Positions 34,573 to 47,800 of a DNA stretch of 64,000 bases are shown in pieces. How positions within the stretch are numbered: the stretch's first letter is position 1; each line of letters opens with the position of its first letter. A program made the translations under genes and the position numbers. The notes beneath the pieces are model-generated. The model was not told the origin of the DNA and made no database searches. It was given only the letters and a program-made list of their open reading frames with translations. The DNA is from Brevipalpus yothersi (lineage: Eukaryota > Arthropoda > Arachnida > Trombidiformes > Tenuipalpidae), in assembly GCA_003956705.1 (NCBI GenBank), contig QZCP01000257.1:124001-188000 (forward strand), in the 5' to 3' direction.

Positions 34573-35446
34573 ATGGGTATGTATTGATCGATGGTTGATT
34601 GACCATTCATACACGTGGTGAATAAAATAATGTGTATCAAATCCGTGTATAATATTATACACACTGAACCATATGTCTTGATATATGTATGTGAATTGGA
34701 TTGTGATGTGTGTGTTTGATTGGATTGTTTTTTTAATCACTTCATTTCTTTCCGAATAAGGTGCTGTTATAAGCTATTTTAGATCACTACTTGGTCAACG
34801 TGATTTAAGAATTTTAATCCTTGGTCTTGATGGTGCCGGTAAAACAACTATATTGTACAGATTACAAGCCGGAGAGGTTGTTACTACCATTCCAAGTAAA
34901 GTATTGTGATGTGATCTCCTTTATTCATATCAATTAATGTATGTGTATATTGTTTTTTATACCCGTATTATACAGCTATCGGTTTCAATGTAGAACAAGT
35001 AACATATAAGAATCTCACATTTCAAGTATGGGATTTGGGAGGACAAACAAGTATCAGACCATATTGGAGGTGTTATTACTCCAACACAGATGCAATCATT
35101 TATGTGGTCGATAGTTGTGATAAAGATCGCCTTGGTATATCAAAACAGGAACTAGTGTCCATGTTAGAGGTTTGTTTATTGAATATTATCGATCAATTTT
35201 CAAGTTGATTTATGTATTGATTTCATGATTTTCTCTTTTGATTGTTAGGAAGAAGAGTTGAAAAAATCTGTTCTCATGATTCTGGCCAACAAACAAGACA
35301 TACCTCAAGCCATGAATGTAGCTGAAATTTATTCTGCGCTGGGTTTGGACGCCTTGAAAGACAGAGTTTTTCAAATTTTCAAAACCTCAGCACTTAAGGG
35401 AGATGGCTTGGATGAAGCTATGGAATGGTTAGTCATCGAAAATTAA
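34573..35446 (+). CDS. Arl1: ADP-ribosylation-factor-like GTPase 1
   Basis: Trans-Golgi small GTPase that recruits GRIP-domain golgins. Four exons: 34573-34576, 34761-34895, 34976-35169 and 35249-35446, giving 176 aa. The first coding exon holds only ATGG, so the myristoylated Gly2 codon is split by an intron. Visible motifs: P-loop GLDGAGKTT, the switch-1 TTIPTIGFN segment, switch-2 WDLGGQTSIRPYWR, NKQD for guanine recognition and the TSA loop. Identity to ARL1 rather than ARF is indicated by TSIRPYWRCYY and YVVDSCDKDRLGIS. The C-terminus (WLVIEN) is a few residues shorter than in most ARL1 proteins. Confidence 0.95.
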
Positions 35447-38075
35447 TTTAAATTTCCCAATATCTTCTTCCTTAATTCTTGATATTCATTGACTAAAGAT
35501 GGGAAAACTTTTTGAGTTTCATCATTCTCCAATATTTTCAACATCTCATTGAATTTAGATTTTAGCTGAAAACTTTTTCTCTCGTCTATGAATGTTCTAC
35601 ATTCATCGATCACTTGAGTCTTCGATTATGAAGCTCAAAATAGTTCGAAAAACTCGTAGATTCAGTGAAACGAGAAGTATTCTCATCTTTAGATCGAATA
35701 TATCGTCATACAATTGGATTCACCTTGAAACTTTTCTTTCTCTTAATTACAGGTTGAGCAATGCTCTGGTTTCAAACAAGTAGATTCTTTATAAACATAT
35801 ATATTATTATTATTATCGGAGAAAAATTATCAACATCTATAAATCAATTAAACTTAATACACTTTTCGTATGATCATTTGAGTTATCAAGCTTTAATAAA
35901 TGATGACAAGATGTTCTCTACTTTGTTTACAATTGATTTGTGATTCTTTATCGTGACTAAGGCGATTAAAGACAGAGAAAGAGAAGAAACAAATTTTTCT
36001 TGGCATCCTCATCTTTAGTCACCATAAGCTTATTTCTGACTTCCGAAGGTTAGGACCTTGAGCTAAGGAATAAAAATTTCGAACACTCGAAGAAAGACTC
36101 TGCTCTTTGACTCTCTCTCTTTCTCTCTCTAACGGTTTATATTCCATAGACATTATTTCATTTTGGATTCTCTCGATCTCTCGCATTCTGTGGATGCCCT
36201 GCGTGATGATCTTTTTTTGAGGTCACCTTTGGTGCGCATCTTCACTTTCCTTGGTTAACAAGTTCTACTTCGAATGAAGAGAGAGAGAGAATAATATTTG
36301 TAACTATGGGATTACTCATCATCGCTCGATGTTCGTACAGAGACGAAGTGGTTCTGAGAATGGATTCCTCTGTCTCTCCTTCTTTTTCTGATAATCTGAA
36401 CAGTATAAATTAGAAAACAGATTGAGTCATAATCTCTATATTTTCGTCTTTCCTCACCACAATACACAACGATTGATGTTCATATTGTACGAATTGTATG
36501 CTCAAATGTGCTCCATCTTCCTCATGATCAATTCGATTGATCCAGTTCAAATATTTTCCGAAACTACATGATAAAAAGGTAAGCGGTCCGAAATTTGCAT
36601 GAAAATATCGTGATGTTTCCACTTGATATACTCTTTTCTTAATTAATCAGACGATGAGATCTCAAATTCATTCTTGATTCCAATGTGTAGCTTGATAGAT
36701 TAGAATTCTCAAGAGAGAAAGAGAATTCCGCCGAAACATGGGAAAATTCGATGTAAATCTATTCAAGGTAACTGTTCTACTTTGATTTCAGCTGTGAAAT
36801 AAGCTAAGTGTCGAAAATTCGATGATAGATAATGAAAAGTCGCGATTTGATATGGATCCTTCTAATTAAGTTGTTGTATCAGTCTATAAATTGGAAATTT
36901 CAACATTTGGATCCTCTTCAAAAGAAGTAAGAGATGAAATAATTCGTTAAATATCGATTGATGAAGATGCCTCTCACAGCCTCATGCTCTTCTCTTTACC
37001 ACTTTTGATCAATCGATCGATATATTTCATGAACCTCTGTAATCCTTTTACATTATTACTCTTAATTTGGAGGTCATTTCTCGCAACTGAGGTATACATG
37101 AATACTCAGAATTAGCAGCAGTCTTTCATTCTTTCTCTTTTTCTCGTCTAATCGATCGATATCGATGATTCTTCGTGCATAGAATGAGTCCCTACTGAAT
37201 GGTTCGTTGGCAAATCAGTTAAAATATCATCAATTGATAGAAAGAAAAAATACCTCAGTAACTTTCTAAATCCTGAGAATTCTTAGTCACAATTGTTACA
37301 GTATTCCATACTCTTCATGAGGCGTGAATTACTCCGTATTTATATTCGAGATTGATCAAATCGGTGGTTGTGTGTGTAGGTTCATTACTATCATCGATAA
37401 GAATTCTCAGGTCAGGGTCCAATTCCATATCCTTTGAGAGATTCTGTGTGAATGAAATACTACTCGGAAAGATTCTTTGGTCGATAATTCATTTCACCAT
37501 GAATACGAAACCTAGGAAGAGCTCAGTGGTTTGCATGTGTGTGTGAATGTTTATCCTTCGACCTTCTTCGATGATGTGAGCTTCTGGAAGGCATGGCTCA
37601 AGATGAGTGCCAAAATATATTTATCATCATCATGTGTTGGTGATTATATTGCTTTATTCCGATGAAAATCTTCACGGTCAAACCAGATAAGTTCTGTGTC
37701 TCGTGGTGATAAATATAGAAAACACTCAATTTTGATGCCAAAAAAAGTCTCTCTCTCTTTCTCTTTCTTCTTGGGCGACAATTTTATTCAACTTTATTTG
37801 CACCGAAAAACGAAAGAAACCAAAGTCAATATTTTATCAATCGAATTTTGATTAACCTCAATAATCACAATAGAAGGTCGAAAGTAACTATTTTTTATCG
37901 ATTTTCTTTTTGTTTCTTTCACAGTGTGCTACTGTTACCCTATGAACTTTCGAAGAAGAGAAAATATTCAAATTTGATCTCGAAAATTTGATAAAAATTC
38001 ACAAGATTGATTCAACATAGACACATTTTCTCAGTCAATTGATCAATCAACCTTCCACAGGAAAAAAAATTTGCC
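35447..38075. other. Intergenic, no gene seen
   Basis: An AATAAA near 35892-35900 may end the ARL1 transcript. Several CGATCGAT/ATCGAT clusters occur near 37012-37020 and 37148-37168. No open frame looks coding. Confidence 0.5.
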
Positions 38076-39662
38076 ATGAATTGCCATGATTACAGTGATC
38101 AACCGTCCGCACCCAGTGCTGGACTTACACTGTTTAATAGTGAAGATCAGAGTGATCTTATTTTCATAGTGACTGTAGATCCTAATGGTAATCAAGAAAA
38201 GTGGCGATTTCCAGCACATTCATTCATCATTCAACAATCAAGTCCACTCTTCCATCAACTAATCACAAGAGTTGATCAACACATAACTTATGAAAATGGA
38301 AAGCCAATTGTGAACATTCAATGTCAACCTGAAATATTTTACATGCTAATGAGGTTGGTATTCTCGACCCACTTTTTCATTTTTCGAATCAAATAATTTT
38401 TTTTATACTGTCTCCAAGAATATTAATTTTCTCGAGGATCCTTTCTAATGATTTTGTCTCATCACGATTTTCTTTTGATTATCATTAGAACATTAAGACA
38501 TCTTTCATAAGAGAAGTGATTCTTGATTTCATTTTTCTATAACACACTCGACAGTTGATTAAGTGTCTTGGAATCATTGATTGTCATCATGATTATGTAT
38601 TCTTGTGCTTCGAAGTTGAATTTTCTTTGAATTTCTTCACAATCTCGTTTCATTGATCATCATGATAAATATCTAATTTTATTTTCTTAACCTTTCTCCC
38701 TCAACAGTTTCATCTATTTGAAGGAGGTAGATATAAATGCAATTCCTGATAGCTTGGCACTGTTAAAATTATCCACAAAATTCATGTTAATCGAGCTCTC
38801 TCAACTGTGTTTGTCGTATATAAAGACTAATATTACGGAAGATAATATTCTCAATGTTATCGAGGCCTTACATAAATCAAGTGCCGATAGCATAAAGTCC
38901 AAGTCCAACAGTGTGAACAGTGTTAACACCAACAACATTATCGATGTGAACAATGTTCAGAATGATTCAGAGAATGATGGTGATAATACTGATGGGAACC
39001 ACTTTTCATCATGGTATGAAAAAGAGATCAATTATTTATTACATCAATGTTTCACACTGATCGACGAGAAGGCTGAAAAAATTCTCAAATCAGATGGAAT
39101 TCTTCGATTAGATCATCGTCTGATGAAACAAATACTATCTCGTGATACTTTGAATATATCATCAGAATTGGATGCCTTCCAGTGTATCGATCGTTGGTCA
39201 GTGTATCAGTGCCAGAAGAATGGTCAACAATTGTCCACCGATAACAAGTTGAATGTGGTGAACGATCTTCTTTATCTTGTCCGATATTTGCTGATGAATG
39301 AAGAAGAATTTATGAGAGGTCCATTTGTGAGTGATCTTTTGCCCGATTATGATCGAGAAATACTTCGAATAGCGATCACACAACGAAGTGATATTGTGCT
39401 TCCCGAATATTTACGATCAGCTCGATTGGATAGACCACGAAAGTATGTGAAGCCAATTCAAATTGTGGCTCCTCAACAGAGAAACATGAACGATGATAAT
39501 TTTATTCCAACATTTCCACCAGACTCGAATAACAATAATTATACTGATCCATCTTCCAAGACACACCAGCAACTTGTGGTCGCTCGAAAGAAAGGTCCAT
39601 TCAAGAAGATACTCAATGGACTTGGTGATGTTATGATCTGTGTGATACAATTGCTTGATTGA
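38076..39662 (+). CDS. BTB-BACK domain protein
   Basis: Two exons, 38076-38353 and 38708-39662, joined within an Arg/Ser codon to give 410 aa. A BTB/POZ fold covers about residues 25-150 (SDLIFIV start, the FPAHSFII block typical of the dimer interface, then the FIYLKEVDI segment after the splice). A Ser/Asn/Asp-rich insert lies at about 165-205. A BACK-like helical region follows at about 215-330 (LLHQCFTLIDEKAEKIL ... LDAFQCIDRWSVYQC). The C-terminus has no Kelch or PHR domain. BTB-BACK proteins commonly act as Cullin-3 adaptors; which substrates this one would bind cannot be told. It resembles the BTBD1/2/3/6 type but lacks a recognisable PHR domain. Confidence 0.85.
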
Positions 39663-42394
39663 TGATGATGATGATCATAATCATTCTCTTATTCTTATTG
39701 ATTTATCTTCATTTGTTTTATTTTTGAAAATTTGCGAAAGAAAAAAAATTTATATATCACACATGTGTATTTTATCCTCCTATCTCTGGTACGATGGACC
39801 TTTCAGATCGAAGCTGATTATTATATTTGAATGATAATGTCTAGAAAGCTTTGTCAATGAGTCGAATATTTTTAGCTTTGCTTTGGTAAAGTGTTCTCAA
39901 ATCTGTATCTTGAGCGTAAACATTACTCGAGTCGCTCGATTAATTGATGTCAAATATACACACATTTAAAAAAATTATATATACAGTATATTATATTATC
40001 TTTCATGAATATTAGTGAAATTATTCTTGTTGTCATGAATTCATAGAGAGCATAAACACTCACACGATACAAATATGTTATTTTTCATTCGGTAAAAAAT
40101 ATTTGAAATTCATGCAAAATTTTGATCCGAAATAATAATTTTAAAATTATCTCACAACCAATCTCCCAATATTATAATTCTTTCAATTAATGTGTACGAG
40201 TAGAAGATTGTCAATGTAGTTGGAGCTCAATATCTGAATATATTTCAACAAGACGAAATTCGAAGACTGCACAAACAGAAGCAACACAATCAACGTTCAT
40301 GATGATCATTCAAAGGAACGAATAAAACTTGTACGATCCTTATTTTTCAAAATATATAAGTTTCCAACGAGTGGTCTTGGAAAACTTTGGGCAAGAATTT
40401 TTTGGCTCAATATCGATATCAACTGTATTGAAAAAAAAAACCATCAAAAGAGCATAGTTACTTTCTTGAATTATATTTGATAGTCTCGAAAAACTGAATT
40501 AATCGAATTTTGATTATTAACTGGTAACGTGGGTTGGTATTCTGGGCTTGATACTATCGTTTCACAGATGGCCTCGGCGAAAAAAATTCCAGACCCCTTT
40601 AAGAAAAGCTCGATATTTTGAAAACAATGATTGGATTTATTTTATTCTTTTCATGGTTATCATAAACACTCATGATCTCTTTTAATCTCTTGTACAGGTA
40701 AACAGCAACACGTCATTTTCGATTCAGTTTGTTGCTAAATCCGTCTAATCTTGAACATTGACTGATAAAAAGGGAATAAATTCAGCTTCCAGCTCATTTC
40801 ATTCGATTGAATGACGAAACACCCCAAAATATATCATGTGAAGTCATATTTCCTATCGATTTGTGTGAATGCATTCTCACCAAACCTATCCGGTCATTGA
40901 TAGTGTAGCAAAAAGAGCCCATTGTAAATATATGAAGTAAAACTGTGGCACGTTTTGCGTTCAACAGATCATTAACCGTCATTTTCAGGAGGGCCCTGAA
41001 AACTGCTAGACTAGCAGAATACAGATGTGGACCTAAAATAATAGTAGACACACGACGGACGCGAGTGGGTCCTTAATGATTTTTATGATGATAATTTTCC
41101 TACAACTTGTTGGCAAAGGGAGAGAGGGACAGAGAGGGGAAAAGGTTGGACACTTTTTATCTCCTCTCCTCTCTCCCCTTCTGTGTGTTCACATTCAGTC
41201 GAAAAATGAAGAAAGAAAGAAACAAGTGATGAGGGACATTCCACTTCATCTCTCTCTTATCCACTTTTTACATTTTCTCTCTCAATTATAAAATTGATGG
41301 GAGAGGTTTCCGGTCCTTCTCTCACCACGAAAGGTTCTCTCTCTCTCTCTATCTCGCTCCACACGCAATGTAAGGTCATCGGAATGTGTTGCCGACAAAA
41401 GTAGGGGAGAAGAAGAAGAAGCTGACTTCTGATATCAAAGTTTTAGGGTAGCTTCTCTTTAAGTGGTGAAGCGAAGAGAAAAAGTAAAAAAAAAGTTCCA
41501 CATCCATTGTCTACATTATCTATTTTTTCCTCTCCATGTTCACCATCAAAAAAGAAATCTTTTTTTCTTTTTCTCTCAACTTACACCAAGACTAATCCTT
41601 TTCTATTTTTGAAACCGGAATCATCGACTTAAATACCATATGAATTTTCTCTTTCTCTCTCTCCCCTGCTTACTCACCATCTTACATCTTGCATCTTTGA
41701 CACTCAAGATGTTCAACCGAAAAATTTGAATTCTTCTTCTTCTTCTTCATTCATTCATTTTTTCGGGCTACTATGCATACTATACATAGTGGCGGCGCTG
41801 CTTATACTATTGCTCCTGGAAGTTATTCTTCTCGGTTGAACACGCTTTCTCATGTTGAAGCACAGCCACTGTAGCTGTGTGTGTTGAAGAATGTTTGAAA
41901 CATTATGTTTCTCATGCAGACTGAATGATTCAGTTTTGTTCACTTTTTTTCCTTGTGTAAGTGTGATAATGTGATTAATTTTTATTGATATTCATAATAT
42001 TACCATTTAACGTTGTACCATATTGTTTCATCATTCATCATATCAGTATTCATTCATATTCGTTTCTGATTTGATTCCTCAAAAAATTTTGCTTAATACT
42101 TGTGAATACTTCTGTCTACATTCTGTCTACATTAAATGTTTTTGCTATGCTATCTTCAATGAACAACAGCATGCAAGTGTGGTCACTCCTTTGTTATTGT
42201 TTGTCTCGAAGTGAAGAATAAGGATAAATGTGATTATGATGATGGTGGTGATAAGTTTTCTGAATCCCTTTTTCACAATTGACTTTTGATATATGATAAT
42301 TTAAATTAATCAGTGAGTGTCTGTGTGTTTGTTTGTGAATTTTTTGGTCCATGGAAAGAGAAATTTCCTTTCACACTGTATATGATAGCTCAAC
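39663..42394. other. Intergenic plus probable DOCK leader
   Basis: AT-rich with no protein gene recognised. Around 41745-41956 the composition is less AT-rich. A 33-codon ATG-started frame (41773-41874) is followed by a good donor (GTAAGT at about 41957), which may be a non-coding first exon of the DOCK gene. A minus-strand frame of 85 codons at 40794-41051 has no recognised domain. Confidence 0.45.
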
Positions 42395-44744
42395 ATGTCT
42401 CTTGGTAAACGTTCATTTGCTCAAATTTTGCCTCGGTAAGTGATGACAAGATTGAATCTTGATTTTTTTCGACGAACGAAGATTTTCATTCATATTCTTC
42501 TTGATCGAAAGTAATGCGGGAATGTTTTTCGATACATAAACCGTTATTTGAATGCGTTCCTTTCTACTCTTATTCCCTTTTCTTTCTCTCTTTTTCATCT
42601 GAGTGGGTTTGAGGATCACGAATTAATGGTTTACTACTACTCTAATTGATGGCCACCTTTCAAGTTGATCTCGATTTCCGTATCTCATTTGAAAACTCTT
42701 TTGGTGTGTGAGTGAGTGTGTGTTACTAGTGTATGTATGTGTGAGAGAGAGCATTTAGATTGAGATCGTGACATCATCTCTTGTTCCCGCCATGCTAACT
42801 TATCAACTTATCAACTTTCTGGGTGCACAATTACAACAATATCGATCATTGATTTCTTTTTTTTTCTATCCCTATCCTCCATTAATATGTACAGACAAAA
42901 TAATCTGGAAGTACGACGTCAAATCAGCTCTGCTCGTAACTCTGTAGTCGAATCATTTGGTCAAAGTCGTCCTCAAAGTGGCTTGAGTTTTTACTCTGAT
43001 GTAAGTTGATATCTTTTGTTGAAGGATAATTAAAAATGATTTTTCTAACTTCATTTCCTTCTCATCGAATACAGACCACTCTTACGGAATGTTTAGATTC
43101 AATTGATGTTGAAGACTACCTGGCAGAGCAGAAAGAAGTTATCCAGAAAGATGATCAGAAGCAGTTTCTTGATTTTCCACCGGATGATATTGAAGTTTGT
43201 GTGGTCCCACGGAAAATTCGTACTGTTCGTCCTATACTTCCTGAATATGAAGACTTGAGAGATCAAGAAGATCCGTTCATAAATGAATGCCTCAACAGCT
43301 TCACCTGCAATTGGATTGTCGTCAATCGTCGGTATGTGCCCACACTTCTCCCACTCTCATGATTTAAAGATGTTTTTCATGTTCATGAGGCAGAGTTTTT
43401 ATGGGTGATTTAGAGTCCATCTAATGAATTTTCACATCTGATTTTCTGGCTTTCTTGAGTCAATAAGAATGAAAATTGACTGGGAATGTAATAGAAATAC
43501 TCTCAGAGCACCTCTTACCTTTCGTTTCCGTTCAAATTCTGACCTAAACAAAGCTTTTTTTTGAGGTACTACCCGCCATTTGAGATTCAACTTGTCGGCA
43601 CGAGACTTTTAAATAGTCATTTAATCTTTTCAAGATCAGTTTAATATGCTATAAAATACTATTTGGCAACTCAGCTGAAATTTTTGATGCTTATCATACT
43701 AATGTCGGAAGTTTTCATACGCTCTACGTCGACTCTCTTCCGAATCACCGTCAGCTTCTCCTTCTTCCGAATCATCATTTTGTCCAGTTTGTGAGCCTGA
43801 GTAACCATCTAACCAATCAACGAATCTTTTCCGTACATCATTCACAAAACCATTTGTTCTTTCTCGAAATTTTCGAACTTCATTGACTGCTCTTCCAATC
43901 GGCCCTTTAGGTCGATCACGCTTCGGAGGTTCAGGCATTTCCGCTGCAGGTGATTCCGCAGGCTCTTCAGCTTGATTACCACTGTTAGAATTTCCCATAG
44001 ATTCACTGTCACTGGGTCGGCCTCCTCCACCCGATCCAAACACAGGCCTTCCCACTGGGAATGATATGGGAGTATCATCAAAAATAGCTGCAGGTAGCTC
44101 ATTCGTTAATCCTTGAGTCAATCCAGGAGACATTGATTGTCCATCTCCTTCACCTCCTCCTCCTCCTCCTCCACCACCACCACCTTCTTCATCTCCACCA
44201 CCTCCACCACCACCTTCACTGTCTTCATCAGTCATTGGCTCATCATCGGCACCCTCTTCACCATCACCATCACCTTCACCATCATCTTGTCTCTTTAGTG
44301 ATGTTGGAGCGATGATCGGTGATTTCCTGAGGTTTTGCACTGAATGGATGTGATTCATTAGACATATTAGATATATTTGGAGATAAGTTCACAGTCTACA
44401 TCATATTATTAATCATGAAATGAGGATATAGGAACTCAGTTAAAAACGGTGGAGGAAGCATAACAAAGCTATACAACTTTCAATGAATTATGTTCCTCTA
44501 TGATTTTTACCTTTTGATACTTCTCCTTGGTTTACCGGAGCACATAGGTAGAGATCACTGATCACTGAAAAAAGAAGTAGTGGCACCAATATACATCCTC
44601 TTCTGAACATGTTGTATTTCCGAATTTGATCTGGAAAATACCCGGCAAAAATGTTGTTGCAAATATTTATACTCCAATTGTGTGTGTTAACTTTCATCAG
44701 GAGGCTGAGATTTCGAACTTTTCAAATCGTTAGCAGAGCTACCC

Positions 44745-44809
<65 letters not shown>

Positions 44810-47800
44810 TATTCTTTCTCTTTTTCCCATTTACTCCTCCAAATGCATTTACTTTTCATCTTTAAACACTGAATAAACAGATATATTTCTGATCATTTGT
44901 AGGCATGCATGACGAAAGTTTAATTTTTGCCTTCATAAATGCGATATCAGGCTTGACTCATTCTACCATAAATGATATTGATGTATTAAAAATCATCATT
45001 TCGCCTTCTTTTCACTTTTCCCTAACCAGAAGTGATAGTCGATAAAAATTGATTGATCAAAATTTGATCATTTCTTCCGCCTTCTTCCGTCAAAATCTCT
45101 ATTTTAGATTTGTTGCATTATTATATCTTGTCTCAATTCTTTAGCACTATAATTCCTAGCATAATTTATTTAATTGGTATCAAAATGAAAATTGTTCTAA
45201 ATCGTTTTCAAAAGCTTTATTTCTTTGACTTTTGGTTAACTTTATTAATTTTCCTGAAATTTTTATGTCTTCCAGATATGAGAACAGATTCTCATCACAA
45301 GAGCGGAAAGTTGAGAGACACTTCCTCGCTAAAAGTCTTCCCAAACAGGAATACGAGATAGACCAAAGCTCTCTGTACTCAAGATTCGAAGATGATAGTC
45401 CATTGAATGAAACTCCAAATGCTACTCAAACTCCTGCCAATACTAATACACTGAATAGTAACGTGGATCAAGCACAATTCATCAATGGGAATGGACTTAC
45501 TAATGGAAAGAATGGTCCACCACTCGCATCAGATGAGGACACATCTGATGGCTCAATAACACCTCCTTTTAATCGTGATTTATCAGCTTCCTCTCAGAAA
45601 CTTCAATGCAATGGTGATGCCTTAAATGATGAAACATCATCAAGAGCAAGTACTGCTCTTACCAATACAGATGAAGTGGACAATCAGTGGCATTTCATAG
45701 ATTCACCGTGTCACACTTTGAATAATGATCCGAAGGTGTATCGAAATTCTCAGATCAGTTTGACTTCACGTGCTTCACGCGCCAGTCGATTTTTTGATCT
45801 GACAAATTCTAGACCAGATCCTTTAGTTTCAAACATTCTCAACACAATAAGCATCGAAGAAGTTGATCGTCTCAATGCAATCCGTCGCTCAGAAGCTCGA
45901 CATTCCAGCCTTTTTGCTCTTTATCCTCTTGAGGATGAGAGTGCTACAATTGAATGTCGTCCTCTTGCGATGCCTCCTAAAGAATTTCTCGGACATCGTA
46001 TATTAGTTCGATGTGTCTCACTGAAAATTGAGTTTGACGTTGAACCAATTTTCGCCTCTCTTGCTCTGTATGATGTGAAGGAAAAGAAAAAGATCTCTGA
46101 AAATTTTTACTTCGATCTTAACTCAGATCAAACCAAGAAGTTACTTGTTGGCCATATTCCTTACCAAGATCTCTCAACTCTCAGCCGCACCTGTATATTC
46201 AACATCACTTATCCTACTAGTGATATTTTCATTGTGATAAAACTTGAGAAAGTTTTCCAAGGAGATTCATCTCCAGAATTCTTTGACTTACATTATAAAG
46301 ATGTCAAACAGAAAGATCGACAAAAAGCGAATGCTCAATTGTACTGTGAACGACTCGGAAAGTTTCGGCAACCGTTTGCTTGGGGTGCCATATGTTTGAC
46401 TGAAATATTCCCTAGTCAAGTTCACCCGTTTTCAAGCACAACTGATATTGGTAGTCTCGATAGACGTGGTTTACTCGATGCGACTCGTCGTCGACCCGAT
46501 TCATCCAATTCGCTCAATCGAAAAGAGTCTCTTGAGCGCATCAAATTTGAAAAGTGGCGTAGCTGGACTCCTGAAGAAGTTTCCGAAGCTCTCAACAATT
46601 TTCAGTCCGTCACTCTGACTTTGAGTAGCTTCTTCAAGCAAGAAGGAGAAAAACTTCGTGATGAAGACTTTTACAAATACCTAAATGATCTCAAAAAACC
46701 GTCCTCAGTCCCTAAAAAACTTAAAAGTCTTGCGGCACACTTGAAACTTGAAATTAGCCCTTGTCCTGATGAACAGCCCAGATATAGCTTAACTCCTGAG
46801 CTCCATAGACTCCATCCTTATCCTGAAGATAAAGTTAGACCTTTGAAAGAAGTACTGGAGTTCCCTCAACGCGAAGTCTACCATCCGCACTATCAATACA
46901 GAAACTTACTTTATGTTTATCCTAGGAGTTTGAATTTTACCAATCGTCAAGGTTCAGCTCGTAATATTACATGCAAGGTTCAACTCATGTCTGGTGAGGA
47001 GGATTTCAATGCTTTGGACAGAATTTTCGGCAAATCTGGTTGTCCAGAGTTTTCAAAAGAAGCTTACACGTCGATAAGTTATCACAATAAGTTCCCTGAC
47101 TTCAATGATGAGATAAAAATCAAGCTACCACCAAAACTCACTGATCAACACCACCTTCTTTTCACATTCTATCATATAAGTTGTCAAAAAACCAAGCAAA
47201 GTGACCAGAATCCTGTAGAAACTCCTATTGGGTATACATGGCATCCCATATATCGTGACGGTCGACTGCGGACTGGCTCTTTTGGACTACCTGTGATGAT
47301 TGAAAAACCTCCTCCAAGTTACTCTTTCTTAACGCCTTCAGTTCCAATTCCAAATACCAAATGGGTTGACAATCATCGTGATATTTTTACCATTAATATA
47401 GAGGCAGTTTCGAGTCTTCATTCTCAGGATTTTCATCTAGATCATTTTTTGCGCTTCTCAACATCATTAGAAGATCAGCACTTTCCTCCTAAATATCAAG
47501 GTACCAATATCGAAAGTGAGTTCAAATCGGCTATCCTTTCCTTGTCAAAAGCAAGTCTTGAGCCTCTCGTAAAGTTTTTCCCTTTGGTTATGAATAAGCT
47601 TGTCAAACTTCTCGTAAGGCCGCCTAATATTGGTGGAAATCATGTACTTAACGTTGGCCAAACTGTGTTCGAAGCTATGGCTACAATCCTCAAAAAAGTT
47701 TCAACAATCCCAGAAATAAGCAACTCATCTTCCAATGGTCGATGTCCTCTCTTGACAACTTTCGTCCAATACCAATGCTTGTTCCCGCATCCAGACGTCA

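Noticed and set aside
40794..41051. 85-codon minus-strand frame
   Set aside because: Looks slightly protein-like but has no recognised domain, no flanking exons and no supporting signals.
44133..44315. His/Leu-rich plus-strand frame
   Set aside because: It is the antisense reading of the Gly/Asp/Glu codon runs of the nested minus-strand gene, which has a signal peptide and splice sites.
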